Shown here piece by piece: positions 54,516 to 64,000 of a stretch of 64,000 nt of DNA. The DNA lies in contig NZ_JAATUR010000004.1 in the NCBI RefSeq assembly GCF_011881725.1, positions 1-64,000 on the forward strand, given 5' to 3'. Each line of letters begins with the position of its first letter. The stretch's first letter is position 1. Both the position numbers and the translations under genes were made by a program. Source of the DNA: Escherichia coli (GTDB lineage Bacteria > Pseudomonadota > Gammaproteobacteria > Enterobacterales > Enterobacteriaceae). The notes beneath the pieces were generated by a model. That model was not told the DNA's origin and did not search any database. It worked only from the letters and a program-made list of their open reading frames with translations.

Positions 54516-54545
54516 TCCGGCAGAGATAACTCTGCCGGATTTCAT
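54516..54545 (+). terminator. hslO terminator
   Basis: CCGGCAGAG-ATAA-CTCTGCCGG is a perfect 9-bp stem starting nine bases after the hslO stop; the tail ATTTCAT is only moderately T-rich. Confidence 0.7.
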
Positions 54546-54553
54546 GACGAAAT

Positions 54554-54583
54554 TGCCTGATGCGCTGCGCTTATCAGGCCTAC
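54554..54583. repeat. REP unit between hslO and yhgE
   Basis: TGCCTGATGCGCTGCGCTTATCAGGCCTAC matches one REP unit, in the convergent gap between hslO and yhgE. Confidence 0.9.
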
Positions 54584-54650
54584 GGATTCAATGCAATTTA
54601 TCGCAGGTAAGATAAAGCGCCGTATCTGCCCAAAAATCATATGTGCGTTG

Positions 54651-56375
54651 TCATTCATTCAGATTCAAACCTAGCGTTTCACCATCCACCGTAAGATCGC
54701 GCCACGTTTTAGGCTTCGTTCCCAGCTTTCCTTCCTTCGCGGCAGTGAGTAATTTCTCTTTCGTTATTACATGCGGGAGTGAACTCATCGTGATCTCTTT
54801 CCATTCTTTCCCTGCAGGAACAATACTATAGACAACGACTCTTTCATCATTAAAGGCAAACAGGATCCGCTCTGCCCTACCATCACTATTCAGATCTTGC
54901 TCGACCAGTACGCAGGCGTCTTTTTCAATACATATCATTGCGTTATAGCGATTTTTCATCACTACCGACCAGAATGGCGCATCTGGTTTGCCAGAACCTG
55001 GGGCAATTAACACATTTTCGGCTAATATTTTCTCCGATACCTGTTCCTGACGTTGTTGCTTCCCATCTAACATCATCAGAAGATCCCGTGCGCGTTTCGG
55101 GTCTTTCATATACTCAGCATCGCTTTTCAGCGACTCAAGCGCCGCACGTCCATAGCGGCCGCTATGTTCGAGCATGTAGATACTTACCTGGTCTGGCGTA
55201 TTTTTGCCACTCTGATAACGCGCCATATGACTGTTCACGCTAATACGCATACTGTCCAGCACCGGCGAATTAAGAAGCACCAGTATTGTCAGTACCAACA
55301 ACGAAACCGCGAGATTCACTTTACCCTGAAGAACAAGTGGGCTTTGCCCTTTACGCCAGGCAATACTGAAAAAATAGCCCAGCGACCAGACCAGTAATAC
55401 CACCACCGCCAGTGCACCCTGCAAGCGTTCGGCAGTCCAGCCGTATTGAGCGACCCGCATCCATATAGCCCAGGCGGCGATCAGCACATAGAGCGGCGCC
55501 ACCAGCAGAGACGTTTTTATCAGACAACGCAACGGGCCTGTCCAGGGAAGTGACGCTTTTTGCGGATCGCGAACAATGGCCATTAAGAGCAATTGCAAAA
55601 AGGCCAGCGTCAAAAGCAACCCGGCGGCGGAGATGTGGCGAGAAATCGCGCTCAGCCCCGTAAACGGCAGGGTGATAATAAACAGCAACGTCAGCAATGA
55701 CACCAACGGCAGCAAACCCGTAGCGATTAACGTGAACAACTTTTGAATAGAGTCGATTAAACGTGACTGTGTCCGCGCAAGAGTGACTGCCAGCGCAGTA
55801 ACCAGTCCCAGCGTAAGATAAATAAACCAGTCGGTTGCAAAAAAGAGCGTTTTGAAAAACGTGATGCCAACAAGTTTAAACAACTCACTCCACAGTAAAA
55901 GCACCAGCCAGGTCAGGCTATTGGTGATAAAAATCACCATTAATATTAGAGTGTTATGCCAAACCGATTGGTAAAAAAAGTGATAGTTCGTTCGCCCTTT
56001 TCTGTCGTGCAGATTCAATTGTATCCAGGGCAATAACAGCATCACCATTAACAGTAGATAGCAACCAAATTCCCAGAGTTCCTGGTCCGCCCTCCAGGGA
56101 CTCATGCTATCAATTTTCCACTTCAGCCAGCCGCTCATCGCCAGGGTGGCAATGAATACCAGCGCCAGCCACCCCCAAAAACGCTTCTGTTTGAAGGATT
56201 CCACGGTAAATAACAAAACGGATGAAAGCGCAACAGTCGCAGGGATGCCGTAAACAATCCAGTTGTTATTGTCCGCAGCCAGCCAGGTTATCAGAAGATA
56301 GCAAACCAGCCCCTGGATTAATCCAGTGGCGACCATTCCCCAGCGTGTTGCAGGAGAAAGTTCAACGTTATCCAT
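54651..56375 (-). CDS. yhgE: YhgE, multi-spanning inner membrane protein of unknown function
   Basis: The 574-residue protein has about ten hydrophobic segments in residues 10-375 (for example [15 protein letters not shown] and [20 protein letters not shown]), followed by a soluble C-terminal domain of about 190 residues. That domain has features of a periplasmic DUF4153-type tail ([21 protein letters not shown]). Its role is unknown. It is monocistronic and divergent from pck. Confidence 0.9.
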   Translation of the reverse strand: MDNVELSPATRWGMVATGLIQGLVCYLLITWLAADNNNWIVYGIPATVALSSVLLFTVESFKQKRFWGWLALVFIATLAMSGWLKWKIDSMSPWRADQELWEFGCYLLLMVMLLLPWIQLNLHDRKGRTNYHFFYQSVWHNTLILMVIFITNSLTWLVLLLWSELFKLVGITFFKTLFFATDWFIYLTLGLVTALAVTLARTQSRLIDSIQKLFTLIATGLLPLVSLLTLLFIITLPFTGLSAISRHISAAGLLLTLAFLQLLLMAIVRDPQKASLPWTGPLRCLIKTSLLVAPLYVLIAAWAIWMRVAQYGWTAERLQGALAVVVLLVWSLGYFFSIAWRKGQSPLVLQGKVNLAVSLLVLTILVLLNSPVLDSMRISVNSHMARYQSGKNTPDQVSIYMLEHSGRYGRAALESLKSDAEYMKDPKRARDLLMMLDGKQQRQEQVSEKILAENVLIAPGSGKPDAPFWSVVMKNRYNAMICIEKDACVLVEQDLNSDGRAERILFAFNDERVVVYSIVPAGKEWKEITMSSLPHVITKEKLLTAAKEGKLGTKPKTWRDLTVDGETLGLNLNE

Positions 56376-56753
56376 GTTTGTGATCCGGAATCAAAAGGAA
56401 GGTTAATTATTGCATTCTGGCTGTACTAGTATTTTTTTTCAGAAAAATTTACAAAAAATTTTGCGGTGGTGAATCGATACATTACTGATTGATTTTGCAT
56501 TAATTTCAATCAGGATTGAGATTTCGCTCACATTATAATAGCCAATTAAACCAACATTTAACCTTTTAGGAACATTTTCCACACCTGGAATGTCATTTCT
56601 GCGATAATAGCAACCGTTTCGTGACAGGAATCACGGAGTTTTTTGTCAAATATGAATTTCTCCAGATACGTAAATCTATGAGCCTTGTCGCGGTTAACCC
56701 CCCCAAAAAGACTTTACTATTCAGGCAATACATATTGGCTAAGGAGCAGTGAA
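56376..56753. promoter_or_regulatory. Divergent gap yhgE / pck with candidate Cra and CRP sites
   Basis: This 378-bp gap holds TGAATCGATACA (56470-56481), which fits the Cra consensus, and TGAGA-TTTCGC-TCACA (56517-56532), which fits CRP at 9 of 10 conserved positions. Both agree with gluconeogenic, catabolite-repressed control of pck. The leader before the pck ATG ends in AAGGAGCAG, a strong ribosome-binding site. No gene is seen; the frame upstream of the pck ATG is open but lacks a ribosome-binding site. Confidence 0.7.
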
Positions 56754-58376
56754 ATGCGCGTTAACAATGGTTTGACCCCGCAAGAACTCGAGGCTTATGG
56801 TATCAGTGACGTACATGATATCGTTTACAACCCAAGCTACGACCTGCTGTATCAGGAAGAGCTCGATCCGAGCCTGACAGGCTATGAGCGCGGGGTGTTA
56901 ACTAATCTGGGCGCCGTTGCCGTCGATACCGGGATCTTCACCGGTCGTTCACCAAAAGATAAGTATATCGTCCGTGACGATACCACTCGCGATACCTTCT
57001 GGTGGGCAGACAAAGGCAAAGGTAAGAACGACAACAAACCTCTCTCTCCGGAAACCTGGCAGCATCTGAAAGGCCTGGTGACCAAACAGCTTTCCGGCAA
57101 ACGTCTGTTTGTCGTTGACGCTTTCTGCGGTGCTAACCCGGATACGCGTCTTTCCGTCCGTTTCATCACCGAAGTGGCCTGGCAGGCGCATTTTGTCAAA
57201 AACATGTTTATCCGCCCGAGCGATGAAGAGCTGGCTGGTTTTAAACCTGACTTTATCGTCATGAACGGCGCGAAGTGCACTAACCCGCAGTGGAAAGAAC
57301 AGGGGCTCAACTCTGAAAACTTCGTGGCGTTTAACCTGACCGAGCGCATGCAGCTGATTGGCGGCACCTGGTACGGCGGCGAAATGAAGAAAGGGATGTT
57401 CTCGATGATGAACTACCTGCTGCCGCTGAAAGGCATTGCCTCCATGCACTGTTCCGCCAACGTTGGCGAGAAAGGTGATGTTGCGGTGTTCTTTGGTCTT
57501 TCTGGCACCGGTAAAACCACCCTTTCTACCGACCCGAAACGTCGTCTGATTGGCGATGACGAGCACGGCTGGGACGATGACGGCGTGTTTAACTTCGAAG
57601 GTGGTTGCTACGCGAAAACCATCAAGCTGTCGAAAGAAGCGGAACCCGAAATCTACAACGCTATCCGTCGTGATGCGCTGCTGGAAAACGTCACCGTACG
57701 TGAAGATGGCACTATCGATTTTGACGATGGTTCAAAAACCGAGAACACTCGCGTTTCTTATCCAATCTATCACATCGATAACATTGTTAAGCCGGTTTCC
57801 AAAGCAGGCCACGCGACGAAGGTTATCTTCCTGACTGCAGATGCTTTCGGCGTGCTGCCGCCAGTTTCTCGTCTGACTGCCGACCAAACCCAGTATCACT
57901 TCCTCTCTGGCTTCACCGCCAAACTGGCCGGTACTGAGCGCGGCATTACCGAGCCGACGCCAACCTTCTCTGCCTGCTTCGGCGCAGCATTCCTGTCACT
58001 GCACCCGACGCAGTACGCAGAAGTGCTGGTGAAACGTATGCAGGCAGCGGGTGCGCAGGCATATCTGGTTAACACCGGCTGGAACGGCACTGGCAAACGT
58101 ATCTCCATTAAAGATACCCGCGCCATTATCGACGCCATCCTCAACGGTTCGCTGGATAACGCAGAAACCTTCACTCTGCCGATGTTTAACCTGGCGATCC
58201 CAACCGAACTGCCGGGCGTAGATTCGAAGATCCTCGATCCGCGTAACACCTACGCATCTCCGGAACAGTGGCAAGAAAAAGCTGAAACGCTGGCGAAACT
58301 GTTTATCGACAACTTCGATAAATACACCGACACCCCAGCGGGTGCCGCTCTGGTAGCTGCGGGTCCGAAGCTGTAA
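56754..58376 (+). CDS. pck: Phosphoenolpyruvate carboxykinase (ATP)
   Basis: Pck makes phosphoenolpyruvate from oxaloacetate and ATP, the first step of gluconeogenesis. The 540-residue protein begins [16 protein letters not shown] at 56754, placed 8 bp after AAGGAG. The P-loop is [11 protein letters not shown] (about 250), with [12 protein letters not shown] near 62 and [11 protein letters not shown] near 266 carrying the substrate and metal ligands. Full length and intact. Confidence 0.99.
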   Translation: MRVNNGLTPQELEAYGISDVHDIVYNPSYDLLYQEELDPSLTGYERGVLTNLGAVAVDTGIFTGRSPKDKYIVRDDTTRDTFWWADKGKGKNDNKPLSPETWQHLKGLVTKQLSGKRLFVVDAFCGANPDTRLSVRFITEVAWQAHFVKNMFIRPSDEELAGFKPDFIVMNGAKCTNPQWKEQGLNSENFVAFNLTERMQLIGGTWYGGEMKKGMFSMMNYLLPLKGIASMHCSANVGEKGDVAVFFGLSGTGKTTLSTDPKRRLIGDDEHGWDDDGVFNFEGGCYAKTIKLSKEAEPEIYNAIRRDALLENVTVREDGTIDFDDGSKTENTRVSYPIYHIDNIVKPVSKAGHATKVIFLTADAFGVLPPVSRLTADQTQYHFLSGFTAKLAGTERGITEPTPTFSACFGAAFLSLHPTQYAEVLVKRMQAAGAQAYLVNTGWNGTGKRISIKDTRAIIDAILNGSLDNAETFTLPMFNLAIPTELPGVDSKILDPRNTYASPEQWQEKAETLAKLFIDNFDKYTDTPAGAALVAAGPKL

Positions 58377-58420
58377 TGGATTGAAGCTGGAGAATATCTG
58401 TCCAGTATCTTATAGAAAGC

Positions 58421-58451
58421 AAAACGGGAGGCACCTTCGCCTCCCGTTTTA
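58421..58451. terminator. Bidirectional terminator between pck and envZ
   Basis: AAAACGGGAGGC, loop ACCTTC and GCCTCCCGTTTT form a 12-bp stem that begins 45 bases after the pck stop and ends next to the envZ stop (58453). A-tract and T-tract allow termination both ways. Confidence 0.92.
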
Positions 58452-58452
58452 T

Positions 58453-60521
<2,069 letters not shown>

Positions 60522-60748
60522 TGTTTGTACTCCCAAAGGTTCGCAACAATTTGTAAGCGTGTATTCTTAAAAAAGCTCACGTTCGTCACCAGCTAAATCT
60601 GGTATGAAATTCAGCCTAAATTGTTACAAAGCATATTAAACAGCAGCTTAAGTATACAATTTATTCGGCGAAACATTATTGATTCTGTTGATATGATCAC
60701 GTTATACCCAATGTGCGCATTATCAAACAGACAAAGGGAATCAACGAG
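60522..60748. promoter_or_regulatory. Divergent control region ompR / greB
   Basis: A 227-bp AT-rich gap carrying the promoters of both genes. E. coli ompB has CRP and IHF control here; I could not place those sites with confidence. AAAGGGAATCAACGAG before the greB ATG serves as ribosome-binding region. Confidence 0.5.
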
Positions 60749-61225
60749 ATGAAAACGCCCCTGGTTACCCGGGAAGGGTATGAAAAACTCAAACAAGAGC
60801 TAAATTATCTCTGGCGCGAAGAGCGCCCGGAGGTCACAAAGAAGGTGACCTGGGCCGCAAGTCTGGGCGACCGCAGCGAAAATGCTGACTATCAGTATAA
60901 TAAAAAGCGTCTGCGTGAAATCGACCGCCGTGTGCGCTATCTCACTAAATGCATGGAAAATCTCAAAATCGTCGATTACTCCCCGCAGCAAGAAGGCAAA
61001 GTGTTCTTTGGCGCGTGGGTGGAGATTGAAAACGACGATGGCGTTATCCATCGTTTCCGTATCGTCGGCTACGATGAAATTTTTGGCCGCAAAGATTACA
61101 TCTCTATCGATTCCCCGATGGCCCGCGCACTTTTGAAAAAAGAGGTGGGCGATTTGGCGGTGGTCAATACCCCTGCCGGAGAAGCGAGCTGGTATGTTAA
61201 TGCCATCGAATACGTGAAACCGTAA
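60749..61225 (+). CDS. greB: Transcript cleavage factor GreB
   Basis: GreB enters the RNA polymerase secondary channel and triggers cleavage of backtracked RNA. The 158-residue protein has the N-terminal coiled coil with the catalytic acidic tip (SLGDRSENADYQYNKKRLREID, Asp and Glu near residues 41-44) and a C-terminal FKBP-like domain. The start MKTPLVTREGYEKL is used. It is followed by a terminator and then yhgF. Confidence 0.98.
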   Translation: MKTPLVTREGYEKLKQELNYLWREERPEVTKKVTWAASLGDRSENADYQYNKKRLREIDRRVRYLTKCMENLKIVDYSPQQEGKVFFGAWVEIENDDGVIHRFRIVGYDEIFGRKDYISIDSPMARALLKKEVGDLAVVNTPAGEASWYVNAIEYVKP

Positions 61226-61243
61226 GGAAGAGTCTTAACCTCC

Positions 61244-61263
61244 TGCCAACGGCTGGCATTTTT
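61244..61263 (+). terminator. greB terminator
   Basis: TGCCA-ACGGC-TGGCA followed by TTTTT. An overlapping alternative hairpin, GGCTGGCA-TTTTT-GCCAGCC (61251-61270), uses the T-run as its loop, so the two are mutually exclusive. Confidence 0.65.
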
Positions 61264-61321
61264 GCCAGCCAGTCCGTATAACTATCCCCTGATTTTTGAT
61301 CCGAAAAGATGAACTCAAACC

Positions 61322-63643
61322 ATGATGAATGATTCGTTCTGCCGCATTATCGCGGGTGAAATTCAGGCACGCCCGGAACAGGTTGACGCTGCCGTTCGCC
61401 TGCTTGACGAAGGGAATACCGTGCCATTTATCGCACGTTATCGTAAGGAAATCACCGGTGGTCTGGATGACACGCAGCTGCGTAATCTGGAAACGCGTCT
61501 GAGCTATCTGCGTGAACTGGAAGAGAGACGTCAGGCGATCCTCAAATCCATTTCCGAACAAGGTAAACTGACCGACGAACTGGCGAATGCCATCAACGCC
61601 ACCTTGAGCAAAACCGAACTCGAAGATCTCTACCTGCCCTACAAACCCAAACGCCGTACCCGCGGGCAAATCGCTATTGAAGCAGGCCTTGAGCCTCTGG
61701 CCGACCTGTTGTGGAGCGAGCCGTCACACACGCCAGAAGTCGCCGCTGCGCAATATGTTGATGCCGATAAAGGCGTGGCAGACACCAAAGCGGCACTGGA
61801 CGGCGCGCGCTATATCCTGATGGAACGTTTTGCCGAAGATGCTGCCCTGTTGGCGAAAGTGCGTGATTATCTGTGGAAAAACGCGCATCTGGTATCTACC
61901 GTGGTGAGCGGTAAAGAAGAGGAAGGGGCAAAATTCCGCGACTATTTCGATCATCACGAACCGCTGTCAACGGTGCCTTCTCACCGTGCGCTGGCGATGT
62001 TCCGTGGCCGTAACGAGGGCGTACTCCAGCTTTCACTGAATGCCGATCCGCAGTTCGACGAACCGCCCAAAGAGAGCTATTGCGAGCAAATCATCATGGA
62101 TCACCTCGGCCTGCGCCTGAACAATGCTCCGGCAGATAGCTGGCGCAAAGGCGTGGTGAGCTGGACCTGGCGCATCAAGGTGCTGATGCACCTGGAAACT
62201 GAACTGATGGGGACCGTGCGCGAACGTGCGGAAGATGAAGCGATTAACGTCTTTGCCCGTAACCTGCACGATCTGCTGATGGCGGCCCCAGCCGGGCTGC
62301 GTGCGACAATGGGCCTCGATCCTGGTCTGCGTACCGGGGTAAAAGTGGCGGTGGTCGATGCAACCGGCAAACTGGTCGCGACCGATACCATTTACCCACA
62401 CACTGGACAAGCTGCAAAAGCGGCGATGACCGTTGCTGCCCTGTGTGAAAAGCATAACGTTGAACTGGTGGCGATCGGTAACGGTACGGCTTCCCGCGAA
62501 ACCGAGCGTTTCTATCTCGATGTCCAGAAGCAGTTCCCGAAGGTTACCGCGCAGAAAGTGATCGTTAGCGAAGCAGGCGCGTCCGTTTACTCCGCTTCCG
62601 AACTGGCGGCCCAGGAATTCCCGGACCTCGATGTTTCTCTGCGTGGCGCGGTATCTATCGCTCGTCGTTTGCAGGATCCGCTGGCAGAACTGGTGAAAAT
62701 CGATCCGAAATCTATCGGCGTGGGCCAGTATCAGCATGATGTCAGCCAGACGCAACTGGCTCGCAAACTTGACGCAGTAGTAGAAGACTGCGTAAACGCC
62801 GTTGGCGTCGATCTCAACACGGCTTCCGTTCCACTGTTAACACGCGTGGCGGGCCTGACGCGCATGATGGCGCAAAACATCGTGGCCTGGCGCGATGAAA
62901 ACGGTCAGTTCCAGAACCGCCAGCAACTGTTAAAAGTCAGCCGTCTGGGGCCGAAAGCCTTCGAGCAGTGCGCGGGCTTCCTGCGGATTAACCACGGCGA
63001 TAACCCGCTGGACGCTTCTACCGTTCACCCGGAAGCCTATCCGGTGGTTGAACGCATTCTGGCAGCAACGCAGCAGGCACTGAAAGATCTGATGGGTAAT
63101 AGCAGCGAACTGCGTAACCTGAAAGCGTCTGATTTTACCGATGAGAAATTCGGTGTGCCGACAGTGACCGACATCATCAAAGAGCTGGAAAAGCCGGGTC
63201 GCGACCCGCGTCCGGAATTTAAAACCGCTCAGTTTGCTGATGGCGTCGAGACAATGAACGACCTGCAACCGGGTATGATCCTCGAAGGTGCGGTGACCAA
63301 CGTCACTAACTTTGGCGCGTTTGTCGATATCGGCGTGCATCAGGATGGCCTGGTTCACATATCTTCTTTGTCGAACAAGTTTGTGGAAGATCCGCATACC
63401 GTGGTGAAAGCGGGCGACATTGTGAAGGTAAAAGTGCTGGAAGTGGATCTTCAGCGTAAGCGTATCGCTCTGACCATGCGTCTCGACGAGCAACCTGGCG
63501 AAACCAATGCCCGTCGCAGCAGCGGTAACGATCGCCCGCAAAACAACCGCCCGGCAGCCAAACCGCGCGGTCGTGATGCACAGCCTGCCGGTAACAGCGC
63601 GATGATGGACGCGCTGGCAGCGGCAATGGGGAAAAAGCGTTAA
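61322..63643 (+). CDS. yhgF: YhgF, Tex-family RNA-binding protein
   Basis: The 773-residue protein matches the Tex family of transcription-associated nucleic-acid binding proteins. It has an N-terminal helical Tex domain (about 1-190, with [18 protein letters not shown]), a YqgF/RNase H-like domain (about 325-455, [16 protein letters not shown]), a helix-hairpin-helix region (about 490-560), and an S1 domain near 651-720 ([18 protein letters not shown]). The tail is basic and disordered. Tex promotes ribosomal or transcriptional quality control in other bacteria; its exact role here is unknown. Confidence 0.95.
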   Translation: MMNDSFCRIIAGEIQARPEQVDAAVRLLDEGNTVPFIARYRKEITGGLDDTQLRNLETRLSYLRELEERRQAILKSISEQGKLTDELANAINATLSKTELEDLYLPYKPKRRTRGQIAIEAGLEPLADLLWSEPSHTPEVAAAQYVDADKGVADTKAALDGARYILMERFAEDAALLAKVRDYLWKNAHLVSTVVSGKEEEGAKFRDYFDHHEPLSTVPSHRALAMFRGRNEGVLQLSLNADPQFDEPPKESYCEQIIMDHLGLRLNNAPADSWRKGVVSWTWRIKVLMHLETELMGTVRERAEDEAINVFARNLHDLLMAAPAGLRATMGLDPGLRTGVKVAVVDATGKLVATDTIYPHTGQAAKAAMTVAALCEKHNVELVAIGNGTASRETERFYLDVQKQFPKVTAQKVIVSEAGASVYSASELAAQEFPDLDVSLRGAVSIARRLQDPLAELVKIDPKSIGVGQYQHDVSQTQLARKLDAVVEDCVNAVGVDLNTASVPLLTRVAGLTRMMAQNIVAWRDENGQFQNRQQLLKVSRLGPKAFEQCAGFLRINHGDNPLDASTVHPEAYPVVERILAATQQALKDLMGNSSELRNLKASDFTDEKFGVPTVTDIIKELEKPGRDPRPEFKTAQFADGVETMNDLQPGMILEGAVTNVTNFGAFVDIGVHQDGLVHISSLSNKFVEDPHTVVKAGDIVKVKVLEVDLQRKRIALTMRLDEQPGETNARRSSGNDRPQNNRPAAKPRGRDAQPAGNSAMMDALAAAMGKKR

Positions 63644-63650
63644 ACGCCCT

Positions 63651-63718
63651 GACAGGCCTACGATTCAAGTTTGCACGAAATCGTAGGTACGATAAGGCGT
63701 TCACGCCGCATCTGGCAA
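63651..63718. repeat. REP/BIME element after yhgF
   Basis: GACAGGCCTACGATT and ATCGTAGGTACGATAAGGCGTTCACGCCGCATCTGGC form a partly degenerate REP unit pair just after the yhgF stop. Confidence 0.85.
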
Positions 63719-63737
63719 CGAACGCCTTGTCTGACAT

Positions 63738-63768
63738 AAAAATGCCGAAGAATATCTCCGGCATTTTT
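63738..63768 (+). terminator. yhgF terminator
   Basis: AAAAATGCCG, a short loop and CGGCATTTTT form a 10-bp stem with A- and T-tracts. It separates yhgF from the iron-uptake operon that follows. Confidence 0.9.
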
Positions 63769-64000
63769 ATTCCACAGCTAAACTCATAATGTATTTTTAC
63801 CAACATTTATCACTACATTAACAATCAAACCTTAATTAAACATTAACCTGCCCTAATAATTCACTATTCGAATTTTATTTCGCCCCAGATATAACCTTGA
63901 GCCACATCAACATTGAGTCAGATTATTATCTAAACCAACATTCGCATACATTTTAAGTATTGCTGATAGAAACCATTCTCATTATCATTGTACTGTTGAT
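63769..64000 (+). promoter_or_regulatory. Start of the feoABC control region (FNR and Fur sites)
   Basis: In E. coli the next operon is feoABC (ferrous iron uptake). TTGAGCCACATCAA (63897-63910) fits the FNR box at 9 of 10 positions. CATTCT-CATTAT-CATTGT (63974-63991) fits three NATWAT Fur hexamers at 16 of 18. Activation without oxygen and repression by iron agree with known feo control. feoA itself lies beyond the window. Confidence 0.75.

Overview
The window is 64 kb of enterobacterial chromosome. Gene order, protein lengths and near-identity to proteins I know place it in Escherichia coli or a very close Escherichia. It corresponds to the K-12 segment running from tufA through crp, nirBDC, trpS-dam-aroK, mrcA, pck and ompR-envZ to just before feoA. 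It is not K-12: rpsG ends at a TAA where K-12 reads through for 23 more codons, the frl (fructoselysine) operon that K-12 carries between yhfL and yhfS is absent, and tusB, tusC, cysG and the hof genes differ from the K-12 proteins at many residues. I see no insertion sequence, prophage, tRNA, rRNA or CRISPR array. Coding density is high.

Layout. 1-5.5 kb: the str operon (rpsL-rpsG-fusA-tufA, minus strand; tufA runs off the edge), preceded on the same strand by yheO-tusDCB, which make and relay sulfur for tRNA 2-thiouridine. 5.6-10.2 kb: fkpA, slyX, slyD, yheV and the kefG-kefB potassium efflux pair. 10.3-14.4 kb: yheS-yheT-yheU-prkB on the plus strand. 14.4-18 kb: yhfA, crp with its autoregulatory leader, yhfK. 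18-21.4 kb: argD, pabA, the yhfG-fic antitoxin-toxin-like pair, ppiA. 21.6-28.7 kb: tsgA, then nirB-nirD-nirC-cysG (nitrite reductase, nitrite channel and siroheme synthesis), behind an FNR/NarL-type promoter, then the small lipoprotein gene yhfL.

28.8-36.2 kb holds the least understood unit: an eight-gene minus-strand operon yhfZ-yhfY-yhfX-yhfW-php-yhfU-yhfT-yhfS. It encodes a regulator, a PRD-like protein, two PLP enzymes of different folds, a phosphopentomutase-like metalloenzyme, a phosphotriesterase homologue, and a membrane protein with a small soluble partner. Three sites with the same geometry (TTCA-N6-TGAA) sit in its two upstream gaps and look like operators of a local regulator. 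This is the best candidate for an undescribed system in the window.

36.5-46.7 kb: the aroK-aroB-damX-dam-rpe-gph-trpS superoperon and the hofMNOPQ competence/type IV pilus-like operon, both on the minus strand. 46.7-54.5 kb: mrcA (PBP1a), nudE, igaA, yrfG, hslR, hslO. 54.6-64 kb: yhgE, pck with candidate Cra and CRP sites, ompR-envZ, greB, yhgF (Tex), and at the right edge the FNR/Fur control region of feoABC, whose first gene lies outside. REP elements occur in at least five gene-end gaps.

Comparisons with K-12 are from memory and are marked as such. No database search was run.
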